64,000 nucleotides of DNA. It comes from Planococcus citri (taxonomy: Eukaryota; Arthropoda; Insecta; Hemiptera; Pseudococcidae). The notes under the pieces are model-generated. The model did not search any database, was not told the origin of the DNA, and saw only the letters and a list, made by a program, of their open reading frames with translations. Position numbers and translations under genes: made by a program. The stretch is taken from assembly GCF_950023065.1 (NCBI RefSeq), contig NC_088677.1:24945230-25009229 (forward strand), read 5' to 3'. Positions 34,041 through 46,800 of the stretch are shown here, piece by piece (position 1 is the first letter of the stretch; every line of letters starts with the position of its first letter).

Positions 34041-37000
34041 TAAATACCATGTTATGAAATCGCTGGAGAAATATACCTAGATACATTTCTGAACTGATCG
34101 ACACTGATTTTGAAAAAATTGTGTATAATTAACTGAATCGAATTGGATCGATTTTATGGCACTTTTTGAAAATCATGAATTTCCAAAATACTGCTGTGAG
34201 CTTAAGAATGGCTGACTGAAGCCGTCTGCAATCGATTAAAATTGGAATATAAAATGAATTTCTGCTCTTCAGCTTTATTTGGGTATAACATTATGTGAAA
34301 TTTCAATTCTCAGAAATCAGCAGGAGGCTCCAGAAGTACTCAAAACAGTTCAAAATTGCTTCCAATCGATTCAGAGGCTTAAAATTAAGGATACCATACC
34401 TACACACCAAATTTCAGTTTTCTAGGTATATTTTGGAAAATTTTGTTTTTTCCCATTTTTGGGTCAAAGATTTTCAAAAATTTACCAAAAATCGAAAAAT
34501 GCATTCCGGCGTCTGAAACTTTGGCTGGTGATATATTTGAGCAGGTACTCTTTTTGATTTTAGTTTTTTCCGGTTCAAAAAATGTTTCCGCTGATTGGAT
34601 AGGTACCTCTCTTGTTGGATTTTTTTTCTGTGCCATGAGATTGTTCATTAAACCGAATTTTTGTTGTCATCTGGTTTTAATTTGACATTTTTTTCCCATT
34701 CTCTCAATTTTATTCGATTCCAAACTTGACCCAGTTTCAGAGTTTATTTTTAGTTTCTGTAGCTTGAAAAGTACGTCTTCCACTCTTTAATTATTTTACT
34801 CGGTTTTCAATTCAAATGCAGACTTTTGTTGGTAAATTTTTCTGTTTCTTTATCTACAATTTTTCATTATTTTTATTTTGTCTGCAGCAGCATGGTTGAC
34901 GAATGGTGGCATTTTTGGCTCCTGAACTAAACTCACTGTCACGATGACATCGAATTTTACGATTTCTGTTTCTCATTAGGTCATCCTAATTTCTAGTTTT
35001 ACATTTTTACCTGCAAGTATCCAACTCAAAACGTATCTATTCTTACAATTCGCTTCGACTTATTCCAAATTTCAGTCGTCCAAACAAAAAGTACGCATCT
35101 TTTACGACATATAATGAGTGTGTAAAAACATTTTCAAGAAATAATTCACATACGAGCCATCTCTCGGTGAACCGAATCATACACTTATACTTCACGAGCT
35201 CGCGAAAGCGCATGAAGTAGCAAATTACTCTAATTTGTGTCGAATTTAAAAACTCTCAAAGAACACTTACACATTTGAACGACATTTCGCGGCGAACTTT
35301 TGCAAAAGCCTTTTCTGCTCGAAAACTTTCGCGAACGAAACCTCTATTTCTGCACGAGTCGAACAACAATTGTGCAATCAGAAAAAGTCGCACAGACCGC
35401 ATACAAAGGTAAAAATATCTAATAAAAAAGTGACACTCGAGTCTAGAGAGATTATGTGAACGGATGTTGTAGTCGTCGGACACTGACGCACACGTTCGTT
35501 TGAAATTTTGAATGTGCCAACATAACTTCTCTTACGTGCATAGATATCGTCTAAAAATACGCTCGAGTTTTTTCTCATTTTCCCATACTGATTGCTATTG
35601 TGATGCGGACCATCGTGCGAGCAATTTATCCTCTCTCCGATTCAGTGTTACCATTACGGTTTCTTTTGTTTGATGACATTTTTTCAAATGCTGTAATGAG
35701 AAAAAATTACTTTTTCGCGGTTTGTTTACCACCTCGGATGATCTGGCTGAAAGTTAAAAGTAGAGAGCAACGAACGAGGCTTGAAAAATTTGGCAAAGTA
35801 TGAGGTATAATGTACCGATTAAGTGGTTGAGTTGAGGCAGAAGTGTTTTTGGTGGATTTTTATGAACGTCGAGGTGTTAAATTTGGGCTCTTGGGACATT
35901 TATGAGGAGAAAATTGGAGTATTTGCTCATTTACTGGTGTAATTAGGCTGATTAGATGATGAAATTGCGATTTAATTTATATTTTATAAGATGAGAAAAT
36001 ATCAATGTTCTTTCGATGCCTTCATTTGTTTAGATTATGCTACCATTCTGGCTGTGCAGATTTTAGAACGATTGTAGTTGAAGAACAGGCGAAGTAAAAC
36101 GTTCAAAAATTGACAATTTTGTGCATTTTGAATTAGGTTCTTTTTGAGATTTTTTTTTTCAATTTTATAAAAAATAGTACTGGTAAAAAATTCAAGCTTT
36201 CTTCATTTTTTTATATTTTCATAAAATCATTCAACGTTCTAAAATTTAAAATTGAACTTTGATTTTTTTCTCTCATCAAAAATGATACCATTAATCATCA
36301 GCCAGAAATCACTCGACTCGAATCCCGAATCTAATTAAATTATTACAAAATCAAAAAATCAATTAATTTACTAAATAACCATTTAAACCTTTACCTTGCC
36401 ATTTAAAAAATCGTTCGCATGCAATCGATGCTTTTGAAACTATTTTTAACCCATCGAGCTACCTTGTATACTCGCCAAATTAGACGTGTTTATGACTACG
36501 AAAAGATGCATTTTAAAATACGATAATCATCAGTTTTGTAATGACGGTAGTATTTCTCATCGAATCAACTCGGCTATACTACTGATTCGATGTTCTAATT
36601 TTACATCATTTTAGTACAACCACGAGACCTTTAATGCTGGGCGATATTGTAGTTAACGTATTTAACGAGAAATTGGCGTCGAGTTCGTTGAGCTGATGAA
36701 GAGAGCAATTTGCGGTGATTATCGATAATTTTATATTGTATTTGCGAGAGCTTTGGCTCGAAGGTTTTATTACGTTTACATTATTGAGGATGATTAGTAT
36801 GTACGCTTCGTACACTTGTTTTGTATCAACTTTCGTATAGGTAGTTAATTTTTTGACGATTTTTTAAACGAAATTTATATCATGAGGGAGAGGGTCGTAA
36901 ACAGTATTTCTGAAAGTTGGGATCTGAAAAAAAAAACGTTCAAATTTTACGGATGTGTTCTTGAGATAACCGGGGGGGGGTGGGGGTGCAAATGTCAAAA

Positions 37001-37789
37001 TTTCTGTGCTCAAAGTCATGCGGAAACAAGATTCACAAAAAAATCCTGCCTTTTGATCAGGAGATGTTTCAAAGACAGCTTGTGCTTATGAATCAATCAT
37101 TATTCAATCATTTTAGTAAAAAAAAATTGTTGACGAATCAGTTCAAATTGAAACATTGGCAAGTTTTCCAAGTTTGCATGAATGAATTATGTTAAAATGA
37201 TCCGGTAGCTTGAAAAAAACATGGAAAAAAGCAAAAAGCGTGTAAGTAAATCATTCGCAGCCAAAACAAACTCACTTCTTACGCACTAATTAGTGAAATC
37301 AGTGTTGCCAAATCATTTAGTTTTGAATTAATTCGTTTAATTCGTGAACCGTTTCTTTGTAAAATATTATTTTTGCCAAAAAAAAACCTCGTGTAGTTGT
37401 GTAAGGATCAGAAGCTCATGCTAGACAGACTCCAGAACCAGAATACCTCTCTCTCTACTCGAAATTGTCAGTCTTTCTAAAATCCAACATAGAGATTGTG
37501 CCACAATTTTTTTTTTAAATGAAATGCGTCATTTGAAAGCTTAAAATGTCAGCTTTTTTAAAAAAAAAGATATTGAGTCTAGCCCTTTTTGCGGTTGAGC
37601 AATGAACAGTTGAAGTTTCTGCTTAAGAAAAGAAAATTTTGAGAAAATCATAGTTCAAAGTTTTTCCTTCAAAATTTCGATTTTCAAAAATTATACTTTG
37701 AAGATTGAATGTGGCATTTTTTTGTGTTTGGAACATGTTTTCAATATTTATTTTTTTTGTCGTTTTTCATTTATTTAATGGCGTACCTA
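34041..37789. other. Gene-free stretch with a less repetitive core
   Basis: I see no gene. The core at about 35150-35800 is visibly richer in G+C and CG dinucleotides than its surroundings (for example ACATTTCGCGGCGAACTTTTGC) and holds CAGTGTTACCA at 35643-35653. It could be a promoter or an untranslated exon of an unseen transcript, but no open frame or splice pattern confirms this. A G-rich run lies at about 36971-36987. Confidence 0.35.
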
Positions 37790-38690
37790 TATGTATACAT
37801 TTTTACATGTTTCTAACAACTTTTCATGCAATTTTTGCCAAATTTCTTTATAATTTCATCATTTCTTGACTTTTTTTTCTTTTTTATGTTTTTTCTTTTT
37901 CTTTTTTTTTTTTTTTGGTTTTTCAAACATAATTTTAAGGGTTTTTTATGCAACTTTTGCAATATTCCATTGAATTTGATATTATATTTTTAATAGTTTT
38001 TTAAATTCGTCTTGACATTTTCTCATGCTCTTATAATGTATTTTTGATTCTTTTTCATGCAATTTTTGAGAAATTGCTTTGAAATTTCTTCATCATTTAG
38101 TGATTTTGATGTTCTTTTTGTGTGTTCTTATGTGATTTTAACATGTTTTCAACACTTCGATACTTCTTTATTAAACTTTTGCCAAAATTTAGTATTTTAA
38201 TGCTTTTTTGTATGTTTCTTGCACTTCTTGATATTCTTGCTTAATTTTTTTGAAATTTTCATCTTTATTTGGTAATTTTTATTGACTTTTAGAAGCTTTT
38301 TTTTGTGTTTGTACCTGGTTTTTTTTTTTTTTTTTTTTTTGATATTTTTTATCGATTTGTATATTTTTTGTGTTTTTGTAATGTTATTAGCATTTTTTCG
38401 TGCAATTTTCGTCCAAGTTTTTCAAAATTTCATGATTTTTTGATAATATGTATTACTAAATTGTTGATAATTTTTTTCTGTTTTTATATTGTTTCAACAT
38501 TTTCTGACAAGTTTTTGTGCAATTCTTTGCCTAATTTCTCAGAAATTTCTTTATATTTTTTTAGGTAATTTTTGTTTATAATATTTTGATAGTTTTTTTC
38601 TTTTTTTACGCAACTTTGGCCAATTTCAATTAAAACTTCATCGCTTTTTGGCAATTTTTATTAATTTTTTTTTGCGTTTATGATTAAAAT
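37790..38690. repeat. Degenerate ~115-bp tandem array, T-rich on the plus strand
   Basis: A phrase resembling ATGCAATTTTTGCCAAATTTCTT...AATTTCATCATTT.TTGG recurs at about 37827, 37948, 38059, 38178, 38400, 38517 and 38608. Spacings are mostly 110-120 bp. The whole 900-bp block is strikingly T-biased on one strand, with a T24-class run at about 38320-38340. Confidence 0.6.
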
Positions 38691-38885
38691 TATGTTATCT
38701 ATGTATATATACATATTGTCGGGTGTTACTTATTACTGGGTGATAAAAATGATTATGGAAACTATGAAAGTTAGAAAGCTCAAATTTGAGATGTGGAAAG
38801 ATTTTTGTAACAGGTCATCAGGAAAAATCTAAAAAGTTCAAAATGTCAATTAGGAAAGCTTCTGGAGCAATTTAAAGCTCAAAAA

Positions 38886-39064
38886 AGCTCAATAATTATT
38901 AAAAATTCATCTCTTGGTAACACTGTAGCAAAAAACTTTATGGCAAATGCTTAGCAAATAAGAAATACATCACATTATCGCTTCGTTCATAAAGCTCAAT
39001 AATTATTAAAAATTTATCACTTGGTAACACTGCAGCAAAAAATTTATGGCAAATGCTTAGCAAA
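38886..39064. repeat. 107-bp tandem duplication
   Basis: AGCTCAATAATTATTAAAAATTCATCTCTTGGTAACACTGTAGC at 38886 is repeated from 38993 with a few differences. Both copies include TTGGTAACACTG and TATGGCAAATGCTTAGCAAA. The second copy ends at about 39064. Confidence 0.8.
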
Positions 39065-42054
39065 CAATTTCTTCTTCATACCTATAAATGAACTTTTTGA
39101 AAAATTTGTATTCACTGGCTGCATTTTACAAATAGCTGAGAGAACAGGTGGTTTGGGGGTGAGTGGAAAATAGGCCGCGACTTGATTTTTAGCTGTTCAA
39201 GTTGATTTTTGTGTCTTTTTCTGAAAACTGGAGGCTTCAGAACGAGTGAAAATGAGGAAATTTGGTTTGTGGGAGTTGATATTAGTTATGGGAAAAATTT
39301 GCATAATTTTACCTAATAAATACCTGAATATGTGCGCTTATTTTTTTAAACGAGCAGAAATCACCGAAAGTGGTGAATTTTGGATTTTTGAAAAACTTTC
39401 AAAAATTGCGAAATTAATCTGACGAAAAGTCAAAATTTTGGTTATGGGAATTTCAAGCCATGCTTTTTCTAAAAATTGCGATCCATGCAGGGGCAGACAT
39501 CTCGATTTGATGATTTACTATAAGTAATTGGGAGATTTGATCAAAATTTGTGACTCTTGTGTCCGTTGGGGGGGATGTTGAGAGTCAATTTTGAAAATTA
39601 GTTTAATAAAAAGAGACTAGAAAAGGGTCTTAATTTTTTCAAATTTTTAAATGGTAGACTTCAGTCTTCTGTTAATCACGACGAAAAGTTACATTTTTTA
39701 AATTTTAGCCAATTATCAATCTTGAGCCTTATATTCACCTACTCCATGGAAAACTTCAGAGACAGATTTACTCAAAGTTAGATCAGTCTCGAGCTATGCG
39801 CCTTCGACCAAAGCAATTATTTCTGACATTGCAATTTTGAATTAAATGCAGATGTGACCTTTTAATTTGATTTCGTTTACCTACCTATTTGAATAATTGT
39901 TTGAAATATTTCATCATCAGTTCTCTCTATAACCTTTACCTAACTATTTCAAAACTTTTTGACGAAAAATAGAGACTTTTTGAGAATTTTTTGGCAGCAA
40001 GACAATTTATTTCTGTCCAATACTTACCTAAAAGCTGAGCTTTTACTTAGATAATTTTGACGAAAAAAAATTTTTAAGCAAAAATTAGATAATTTTTGTA
40101 AAAATGAGCAATTTTTTCGAGGCTTTTCAGCTGCGAAAAAGCTAGAATTTTCAGCAATAGGAAAGACTTTTAGGCAATTTTTTTGAAAAAATAAAACTTT
40201 TTAGAATTTTTTGCAAACAACCAAGCATTTTTACAATTTTAAGGAAAAAGCAAAATTGACTATTTTTGGAGGAAAGCACGAATTTTTCATAATTTTTTGG
40301 GCAAAAAAATGATACTTTTTCGCAAAATTGATATTTCGTAATTACAATCAGACGTTTCATTTCTTGTAAGTCATATTTTCATCTTTCAAAGAAAAATTTT
40401 AAAAATACTCAGTTGGAAAAATCATAATTTTTTTGCATTTCTCCCCTCAAAAGAAAAAAAACGAAAACAAACAGCCTTTATAAGTTTTTATGGGTGTTCT
40501 TGTCTTCCTCCACTTTCAGTTGGGAAGTATTCCCTTGAAATTTATTTCCAGTCCCGCCTTCCTCTTGTTCTTTGAAATTAACCTCGAAGGAATGAAAGAG
40601 GGGGGGGGGGTGTAGGCGTTTACAAATTCATTCATGTGGTAAATATGCATCATTGAAAGTTGAAAGACTATCTTGAGTCGTTATCTTATGTAGTAAAATT
40701 GACCTACGCGCAATATCGCATAATGCATGGTGATTCATGATCATGAACGACGTAAGAAAATTCCACAAGCATCATGCCAAAAAATTTCGCATCGGTTATA
40801 AAAAATTTTAATTACGAGACCGCGCTTCTCGAAAGTATTATGTTACCACACGTTGATATTTCGTAATCACGTTTGCTTTGGATTTACATTCAAGCGAAGT
40901 AATAAGCAAAATTAGTCCAATATTATTGATTTATTTACACGAAGAATTAAATAGGTACATTTTGTGATTCGTCTACAAAATAATACACAAATTGATTAAT
41001 ACACGTACGCACAATATTTTAATACACTCCAGAAAGATATTAGCTTCGTTAGATCACGTGTTAAATTTACAATAATGGTTTCAAAATACTGGTATAGATT
41101 TAAAAATAGACACTTAGAGGTAGGTATAAGTTTACACACCCTCGTTATATAGCAAATTGTTACAAAAAATGATAAATACTTGAAAAAATTGCTACCAAAG
41201 AAGACGTACCAATATCCGAATAAATTTTGTAAAGCTGTCGCTTGTTCTTCATCGTTATTGGCAGACATATAGCAAAACTGTAACCGAAACGCGAATTCCC
41301 TAGTTGACGAGGAAATTTCCACCGCGAGTTGTAACTTGAGAGCTTTTTAACATACGCGAGTATACGGAATAATAATAAATAGGTAGGTATATTTTTTGGT
41401 GTATTTTTCTATTCTCACGTTCACAAGCACCGAACACGTTATCTCATACTAAAAGAGAAAAATGGAACAATAGGACAGGCGTACAGTTCGAACCTAATTT
41501 TAATTAAGTATTGGCTTTCGTCCAGCTCAAACGTAAACGCGTGTCGATTCATCAATTTCTCATTTGCCTCCTCAAAATACTCGTACACATATGTAAAGAG
41601 TCGGTTGCGGCGGCGCAACGTATACAAAAAAAAAAAAAAAATAGAGGTGTATTTTCGAATATACGATGAAGAGGAGTATTTACCGCATGTATTGGAACTA
41701 CAAATATAAACGTATCCATCGAAATAATGCGGAGGTTTTATTTAGACGTGGCGGTGTGATTTTGTACTCTGCTAATGTCAGGAAGTGGGTGCGTGATGGT
41801 CCGATGGTGAAATTTTAATCCAAGTGCGTCAAAGCTAACGTGACTCCCGGCCAAGAAGAAGAGGAGGGTAAGTCAAAAAGAGAAGGGTTTTTCACAAGCC
41901 AAAAGAAAAGATAAATGAGATGTATAAATTATGGAGACGATTCTTTCTTTTTATGTAATTTACACGTAGGTAGGCCTATTTGTATCTGTTTCCTTTCCTC
42001 TTTGATGGTGAATGAAAGTACGCGACGGCGACGGAGAGTGCAGAGAGGAGACTT
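39065..42054. other. Non-coding stretch and 3' flank of nuclease gene A
   Basis: No gene was recognised. Minus-strand short frames near 40150, 40996 and 41439 lack motifs and splice support. A G10 run lies near 40600. The part from about 41700 to 42054 is probably the 3' UTR of the nuclease gene. Confidence 0.4.
41737..41742 (-). terminator. Candidate poly(A) signal of nuclease gene A
   Basis: TTTATT on the plus strand reads AATAAA on the minus strand, about 315 bases beyond the stop codon at 42055-42057. It is the nearest exact match I found downstream of the gene. Confidence 0.4.
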
Positions 42055-45000
42055 TTAATTCATGAATGATTTATCGAAACCGGTCACTTTGAGAAATTCG
42101 TCCATTTCGCAGCAGTATATGTATCCTTTGCTGTTATCTTTATTGAATTCGGGCAACCATCGGATTTTGTTGCAGATATTTTTGCAAATTATGTAATCTG
42201 AGGGGATTTTCTTCAGGTATGGGTTATTTACACCGATAATGACGACTCCTTGGTCTTGATTCATATCGTAGACTAGTTTCCAGAAAAGCTTAGGCACTTT
42301 GAGTAAGGGGTTTTTGTTCTCGTCCTCGTAAAGGTAGAGTTCTTGCTCGTTGTTGTTTACGTCGGGTAGTGTGGCTATTCCGTGGGTTCCAGTTACGACT
42401 CGGTATCTGGAAAGGAATTGAAAAAGGGCGAAAACTTGAGTGATGAGTGAATTGAAAGCGTGATGCTCGATGGAATGAGGCAAGCAGTTGTTTCTCTTAT
42501 ATTCGATGCAGGTAATATGGGCGTTTTGTACTCGTAAAATAAATTGAATAATTTGCCTGGTTAAACTACAACCCAAATTATAGATTTGTATATTGATTTA
42601 TCGACTCTAGAGTTATAGTCTGCAGTACTGGCATTTTTAGGTCACAAAAAATTCAGTTACCTCGATTTTTAAAAAACAAGTGAAACACTAAGTACCCTCT
42701 CTTCAAAGGTGTCCTCAAGAGTGATTCAAAGAACACGAAAACCGGCTTGCAGAAAAAAGCATAATCGGATTTTAAATTCGTAACTGATAACGGAAATAAG
42801 TTTTCTGAGCATTTTTGAAGAATCTTCAACCAAAAATGTTGTGATTTTTAGGATTGCGAAGTGTCACTCTACATTTCAAATTGGGTTAGTATTTTGCGAG
42901 AAATTCGAACATTCTGAACTGTTGAGCAATTTTAAAGAATTTCGAGTCCAAAATTCGTAGGTACATAATTTTAAGGATTTTTGAAAAAGTATCACGAAAA
43001 TCATCAATACAAGACGTAGGGAGAATTTAAAATTTTGGAAGATGATTCAGATTTTTTTATCTGATATTTTTGAGCACTTTTGAAAATTTTTTAGCCTGAA
43101 ATCGAGTAAATTTTCCAAGGAGCAAACATAACTACGCAGAAAAGTTTTGATATGAATTTTTGATTTTCTCTCAAAATTTTGACCAATTTTTATTGATCGT
43201 ATGAGACTTATTCAAAAAATTGGAAAATCATCACCAATTTTCAGGCTCAAAATTCGTTGAAAATCTCCAAAAAACATTTCAGCCTAATTTTGTGTTTAAG
43301 TCCTACGATTCTGCTCAAATTTTTTCTCATCAGTCCCCTTTGTTTTTTTCAGCAGTTTAAATTCCTTGTCATTGATTGCCCAACTTGATAGTTTAATTTC
43401 TCGGGACTTCTACAACTTGAATAAAATTTGTTTGCGAAGTTTCAAAAGTAATGAGATCAGTCATTTTGAAAAAATTGACTACCTAAGTATATAGATTTCC
43501 AAAGTTCAAAGTTCAGCTTTTTTTGAAAGCATAATTTTCAGGGTGCAAGGTGTCTAACAGGTCCCACTAGTCCTATTAGTCCTACTAGTCCTACTAGAGT
43601 CCTACTTTTCAACAGTTTTATCCAAAAGTCCTTTTTTTTTTCAATAAGACTTTTTCTAATTTTCAATTTTCCCCCTTTTTATTTTTTCCGGAATTTCGAA
43701 TAAAATTTGTAGAAAAGGGCTCATATGTCGACTTTTTTAGATTTTGAATTGCACATTTTTGAGAGCTTTTGCCCTTGCTTCGCTCGGGCCCGTTTGCTTT
43801 TCTATTTTGATTGTGGATTATTCAAAAAAAAAAATCATTCGAATTCTATCCGTTTTATGTGCCTTCTGGAATATTAATTTTCGAGAGCTTTTGCCCTCGC
43901 AAGGTTTTTGAAGGCATAATTTTTTACAAAAATTTAGCTAAAAACTTGAATGTAAATTTCGACACCCCCTCTCCAGCTTAAAAAATGTCATAAGTGCTCG
44001 AAAAATGACCTGCTGAAAGTCCTGCTAGAAGTCCTACTTAAGTCCTACTTTTTCATTTTGAAATTCAATTAGCGGTCATGAAAGTCATGAAAAAGGTCAT
44101 GAAAAGTCATGAAAAAGTCATGAATTTTGCTCGAAACACATTTTGAAAATTGTTTAAAAAGCTCATAAAATGAAAGAAAAGTGAAAAATTTGTTCAAGAA
44201 ATCATAAAAATGAAAAAACTGAAATACCTTCTCGCCTAAAAATTTCAAAAAATGTCCTCGCACTTTCAAGTTATTTAATTTTTTTGAGGGAGGGGGGTAT
44301 TTTCATGTGGTGAAAATGTGAAAAATATGTCCTGAAAAAGTCAGGATTTTTTGTCTGGGAGTTTTGTTAGACACCCTGATATTCAAATGATCGCCCCATT
44401 TCGGAGCAATGATGTTAACATTTGAAAAAAAATCCAGGAAGCATGCATTTTCATGATAGGTATTTCAGACTGCAAAACCACGGACCAGGAGGGAAGGGAG
44501 GTGGTACAAATCCTCGAAATTTTTGATCAAAATGCAATTTTTAATATGACTCCTCCAACGCCCACTTCCTCTTTTTATTAGCTCTCAAAGCTGAAAAAAT
44601 CGTGTGAAATAAAATGGTTTATTAGATTTTTGAGAGCGCTGAATTACAAATATCAGCTCATTTTTTTGATTCTGCACCTTCAAAGCTCCAAATGGTTTTC
44701 AAAATTTTCTCAATATCGCAATTTTTTTGATGCTGATGTAACTTTTACTGCCAAATTTGTCGAATACTTCGCCAGATAAAACAGCAACTTGAAATTCACA
44801 TGTCTAAATTTGTTTTCCAAGCCATAAAAATTGAAGGAGCTGATTCTTCAAGGTTGCTAACCTAATTCATTAAATATTTCAAATTAATCTCTGAAAAGAG
44901 CTCTAAAAAGATCCTCTTCAATTTTAGACCAACTTCAGATATGAAAACATCTGATTGGTTGAATTTTTTAAGCCCCTTTATTTTGAACATTTTCTGAATA

Positions 45001-46800
45001 TGTTCATTTGTTCAAACTTTTTTGTGGAGCATTCATTTTTTTATAAATTGACTTTTCAATGAGTTTCGTACGACTCCAAACTTGAAAGTTGCCAAGAATT
45101 TTGAAAAATTCAATCGATTTTACAGTCACTTTAATTTTGAAGCTGGGCTAAAATTAATGCATGTTTTTTTACTCGCCTTTTGAACGTTTAACCTATTCAC
45201 AAAATTTCAAGAGTTTATAACCTTGAAAAAATACCTAATATGTAACTTATGAATTTATGAGCCCCTTCAATTCGTGGAATAAGCAAGCCAATTTACGCTG
45301 ATGTAGCTTGAGTTGTTGTTTACATACAAGGTAAATTACTTGACACTCATTTTAGAACACCCAGTACTTGGAATCCTCACGTATAAAAACGAAAACTAGA
45401 AGCGTTTCAAGCTATCTTATGGTCTGTAAAAAGCTTTGCAAAAGCATAAAAACTCACCAATATCAACATACATCACAATTCAAAAGCACCACCATCCACA
45501 TTATTCAACCAACCCCTTAACAAATACAAAATATTTTAAAACCATCACCAACCTATCTCTTCGATCTTCTCTGTTAACCAGCATATCCCTGACAGCATTT
45601 TCCAGCCTACCCCAATTACCAACGTTGAAAATATGCCACTGGGGAGCCGCGTTCACAAAATGGAACGTAGCCGATTGTTCTACACCATAAACAAAATCCG
45701 CTTTCGGACTAAGATGCCCTCGACAAAGATAATGCATATGATCATTGAGAATAAATCGAGCCGCCCATTTAAAAGATCTCATTATCGATCCCATCCAGGA
45801 TCTCTGATTATGCAGATAATACGCAGCATCCACATTAAACGTATAAAACTCCTTATCAGTAAACACAGGTCTGGGAACATTATACTGGCGACCATTGTGC
45901 AATTTGGAAGCGTCGTACCACGAATACAGAGCGTTCTGGGATCTTCGATCGAAACAAGCGCTGTATATTTTCAAAAACTGTCCATCGATTTCAAATCCCA
46001 CATCGATCAAAGTTTTATTTTCAAGACAGGTTCCTAATTTGTTGCTTTTGATGACGGATTTTGGGAAATCAACGCATTCCAAATCGCTAATGGAGAATTC
46101 CTCTTTACCTATGCTGACAGTGGTGTCTCGAACGCATGTGATGATCACATCGTGAACCTTTTTTCCATTTATACTCGAGTTGAAGAACTTGTCGCCGCAG
46201 CTTAATCGTAATCGTTTGTTGTGGGATAGGACGATGACGTTGTCGTTATCTGGGTAAATTATTTCTATGGGGGTTTTTGTGCTTAGAATTAACGGGGTTA
46301 CAGGAATGTCCTCGTTTAGTACGAATCTGCAATCTGGGGTGAGTTGAAGGTTAGGGATGATAGATGAGAAATTATGAGATGGGAATAAACTGGAATGTGG
46401 GAAATGCTTACCTCCGGGTCGAATGAGCTTGAAAAATGACCAAAGTTTTTGTCCTGCAACATTACAGAAGATTGGGGTACATTTTTAGTGGGTGGAATTT
46501 TTGTGTTAATGGACTCAAATTTGGGCTCATCCCTTTCTCTTTTTGACCATTTTTATAAGATAAGTATTGAGAAAAAATAGAGACTTTGAAACAAAGATTC
46601 AACAGATTTTTTTTGTGGAATAATTCGATCTCATTAGTTTGAAAAATCTTTTTGAAATTCATGTAGATTTGCAATTTTTTTCCATCACAGGACCTTCTAA
46701 AAAAAATTGAGGCTATTTTTATCCACTCACCAAATTCGATTAAATTGAAGCAGTCAACTAATACTGGGCATAAAAACACATAGAAATGAAGCAGCAACAT
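42055..46800 (-). CDS. Secreted DNA/RNA non-specific endonuclease A, insect dsRNase type (4 exons, 414 aa)
   Basis: Insect members of this family degrade double-stranded RNA and DNA in gut, saliva or haemolymph. Exons in order are 46800-46731, 46453-46412, 46333-45553 and 42406-42055; phases agree and the total is 1245 bases. The start MLLLHFYVFLCPVLVDC is a signal peptide. Exon 3 holds the Endonuclease_NS core: RGHLSPKADF with the general-base His244, then FHFVNAAPQWHIFNVGNW with the metal-binding Asn region. The usual DRGH motif reads CRGH here. Exon 4 carries the family's C-terminal part (VVTGTHGIATLPDV, GVVIIGVNNPYLKK, YIYCCEMDEF). Length matches the family (about 400-450). A 3.1-kb intron before the last exon is filled with repeats. 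Gene B lies 5 kb upstream on the same strand. Confidence 0.92.
42770..43290. repeat. Array of the ~130-bp GAGCTCAAAATTCTTC repeat in the nuclease intron
   Basis: Diverged copies read GAGCATTTTTGAAGAATCTTCAACC..., GAGTCCAAAATTCG... and CAGGCTCAAAATTCGTTGAAAATCTCC. They occur in both orientations and alternate with ...TTTTTGATTTTCTC.CAAAATTTTGACCAATTTTTATTG... segments. This is the same family as at 11.5 and 16.1 kb. Confidence 0.5.
43540..44377. mobile_element. Element bounded by AGGTGTCTAACA inverted ends
   Basis: The left side reads AGGTGTCTAACA (about 43549) and the right side TGTTAGACACCCT (about 44365), inverted copies. The interior starts with a short run of TCCTACTAG-type repeats (43561-43603), holds two GAGAGCTTTTGCCCT words (43757, 43878) and ends with many AAAGTCATGA repeats (44080-44130). 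A lone right-type end TGTTAGACACCTTGTC also occurs at about 33786. No transposase frame is present. Exact ends are uncertain. Confidence 0.45.

Noticed and set aside
35150..35800. Possible gene in a CG-richer block with several short frames
   Set aside because: Frames are short, lie on both strands and lack splice continuity. It is kept only as a possible regulatory or untranslated region.
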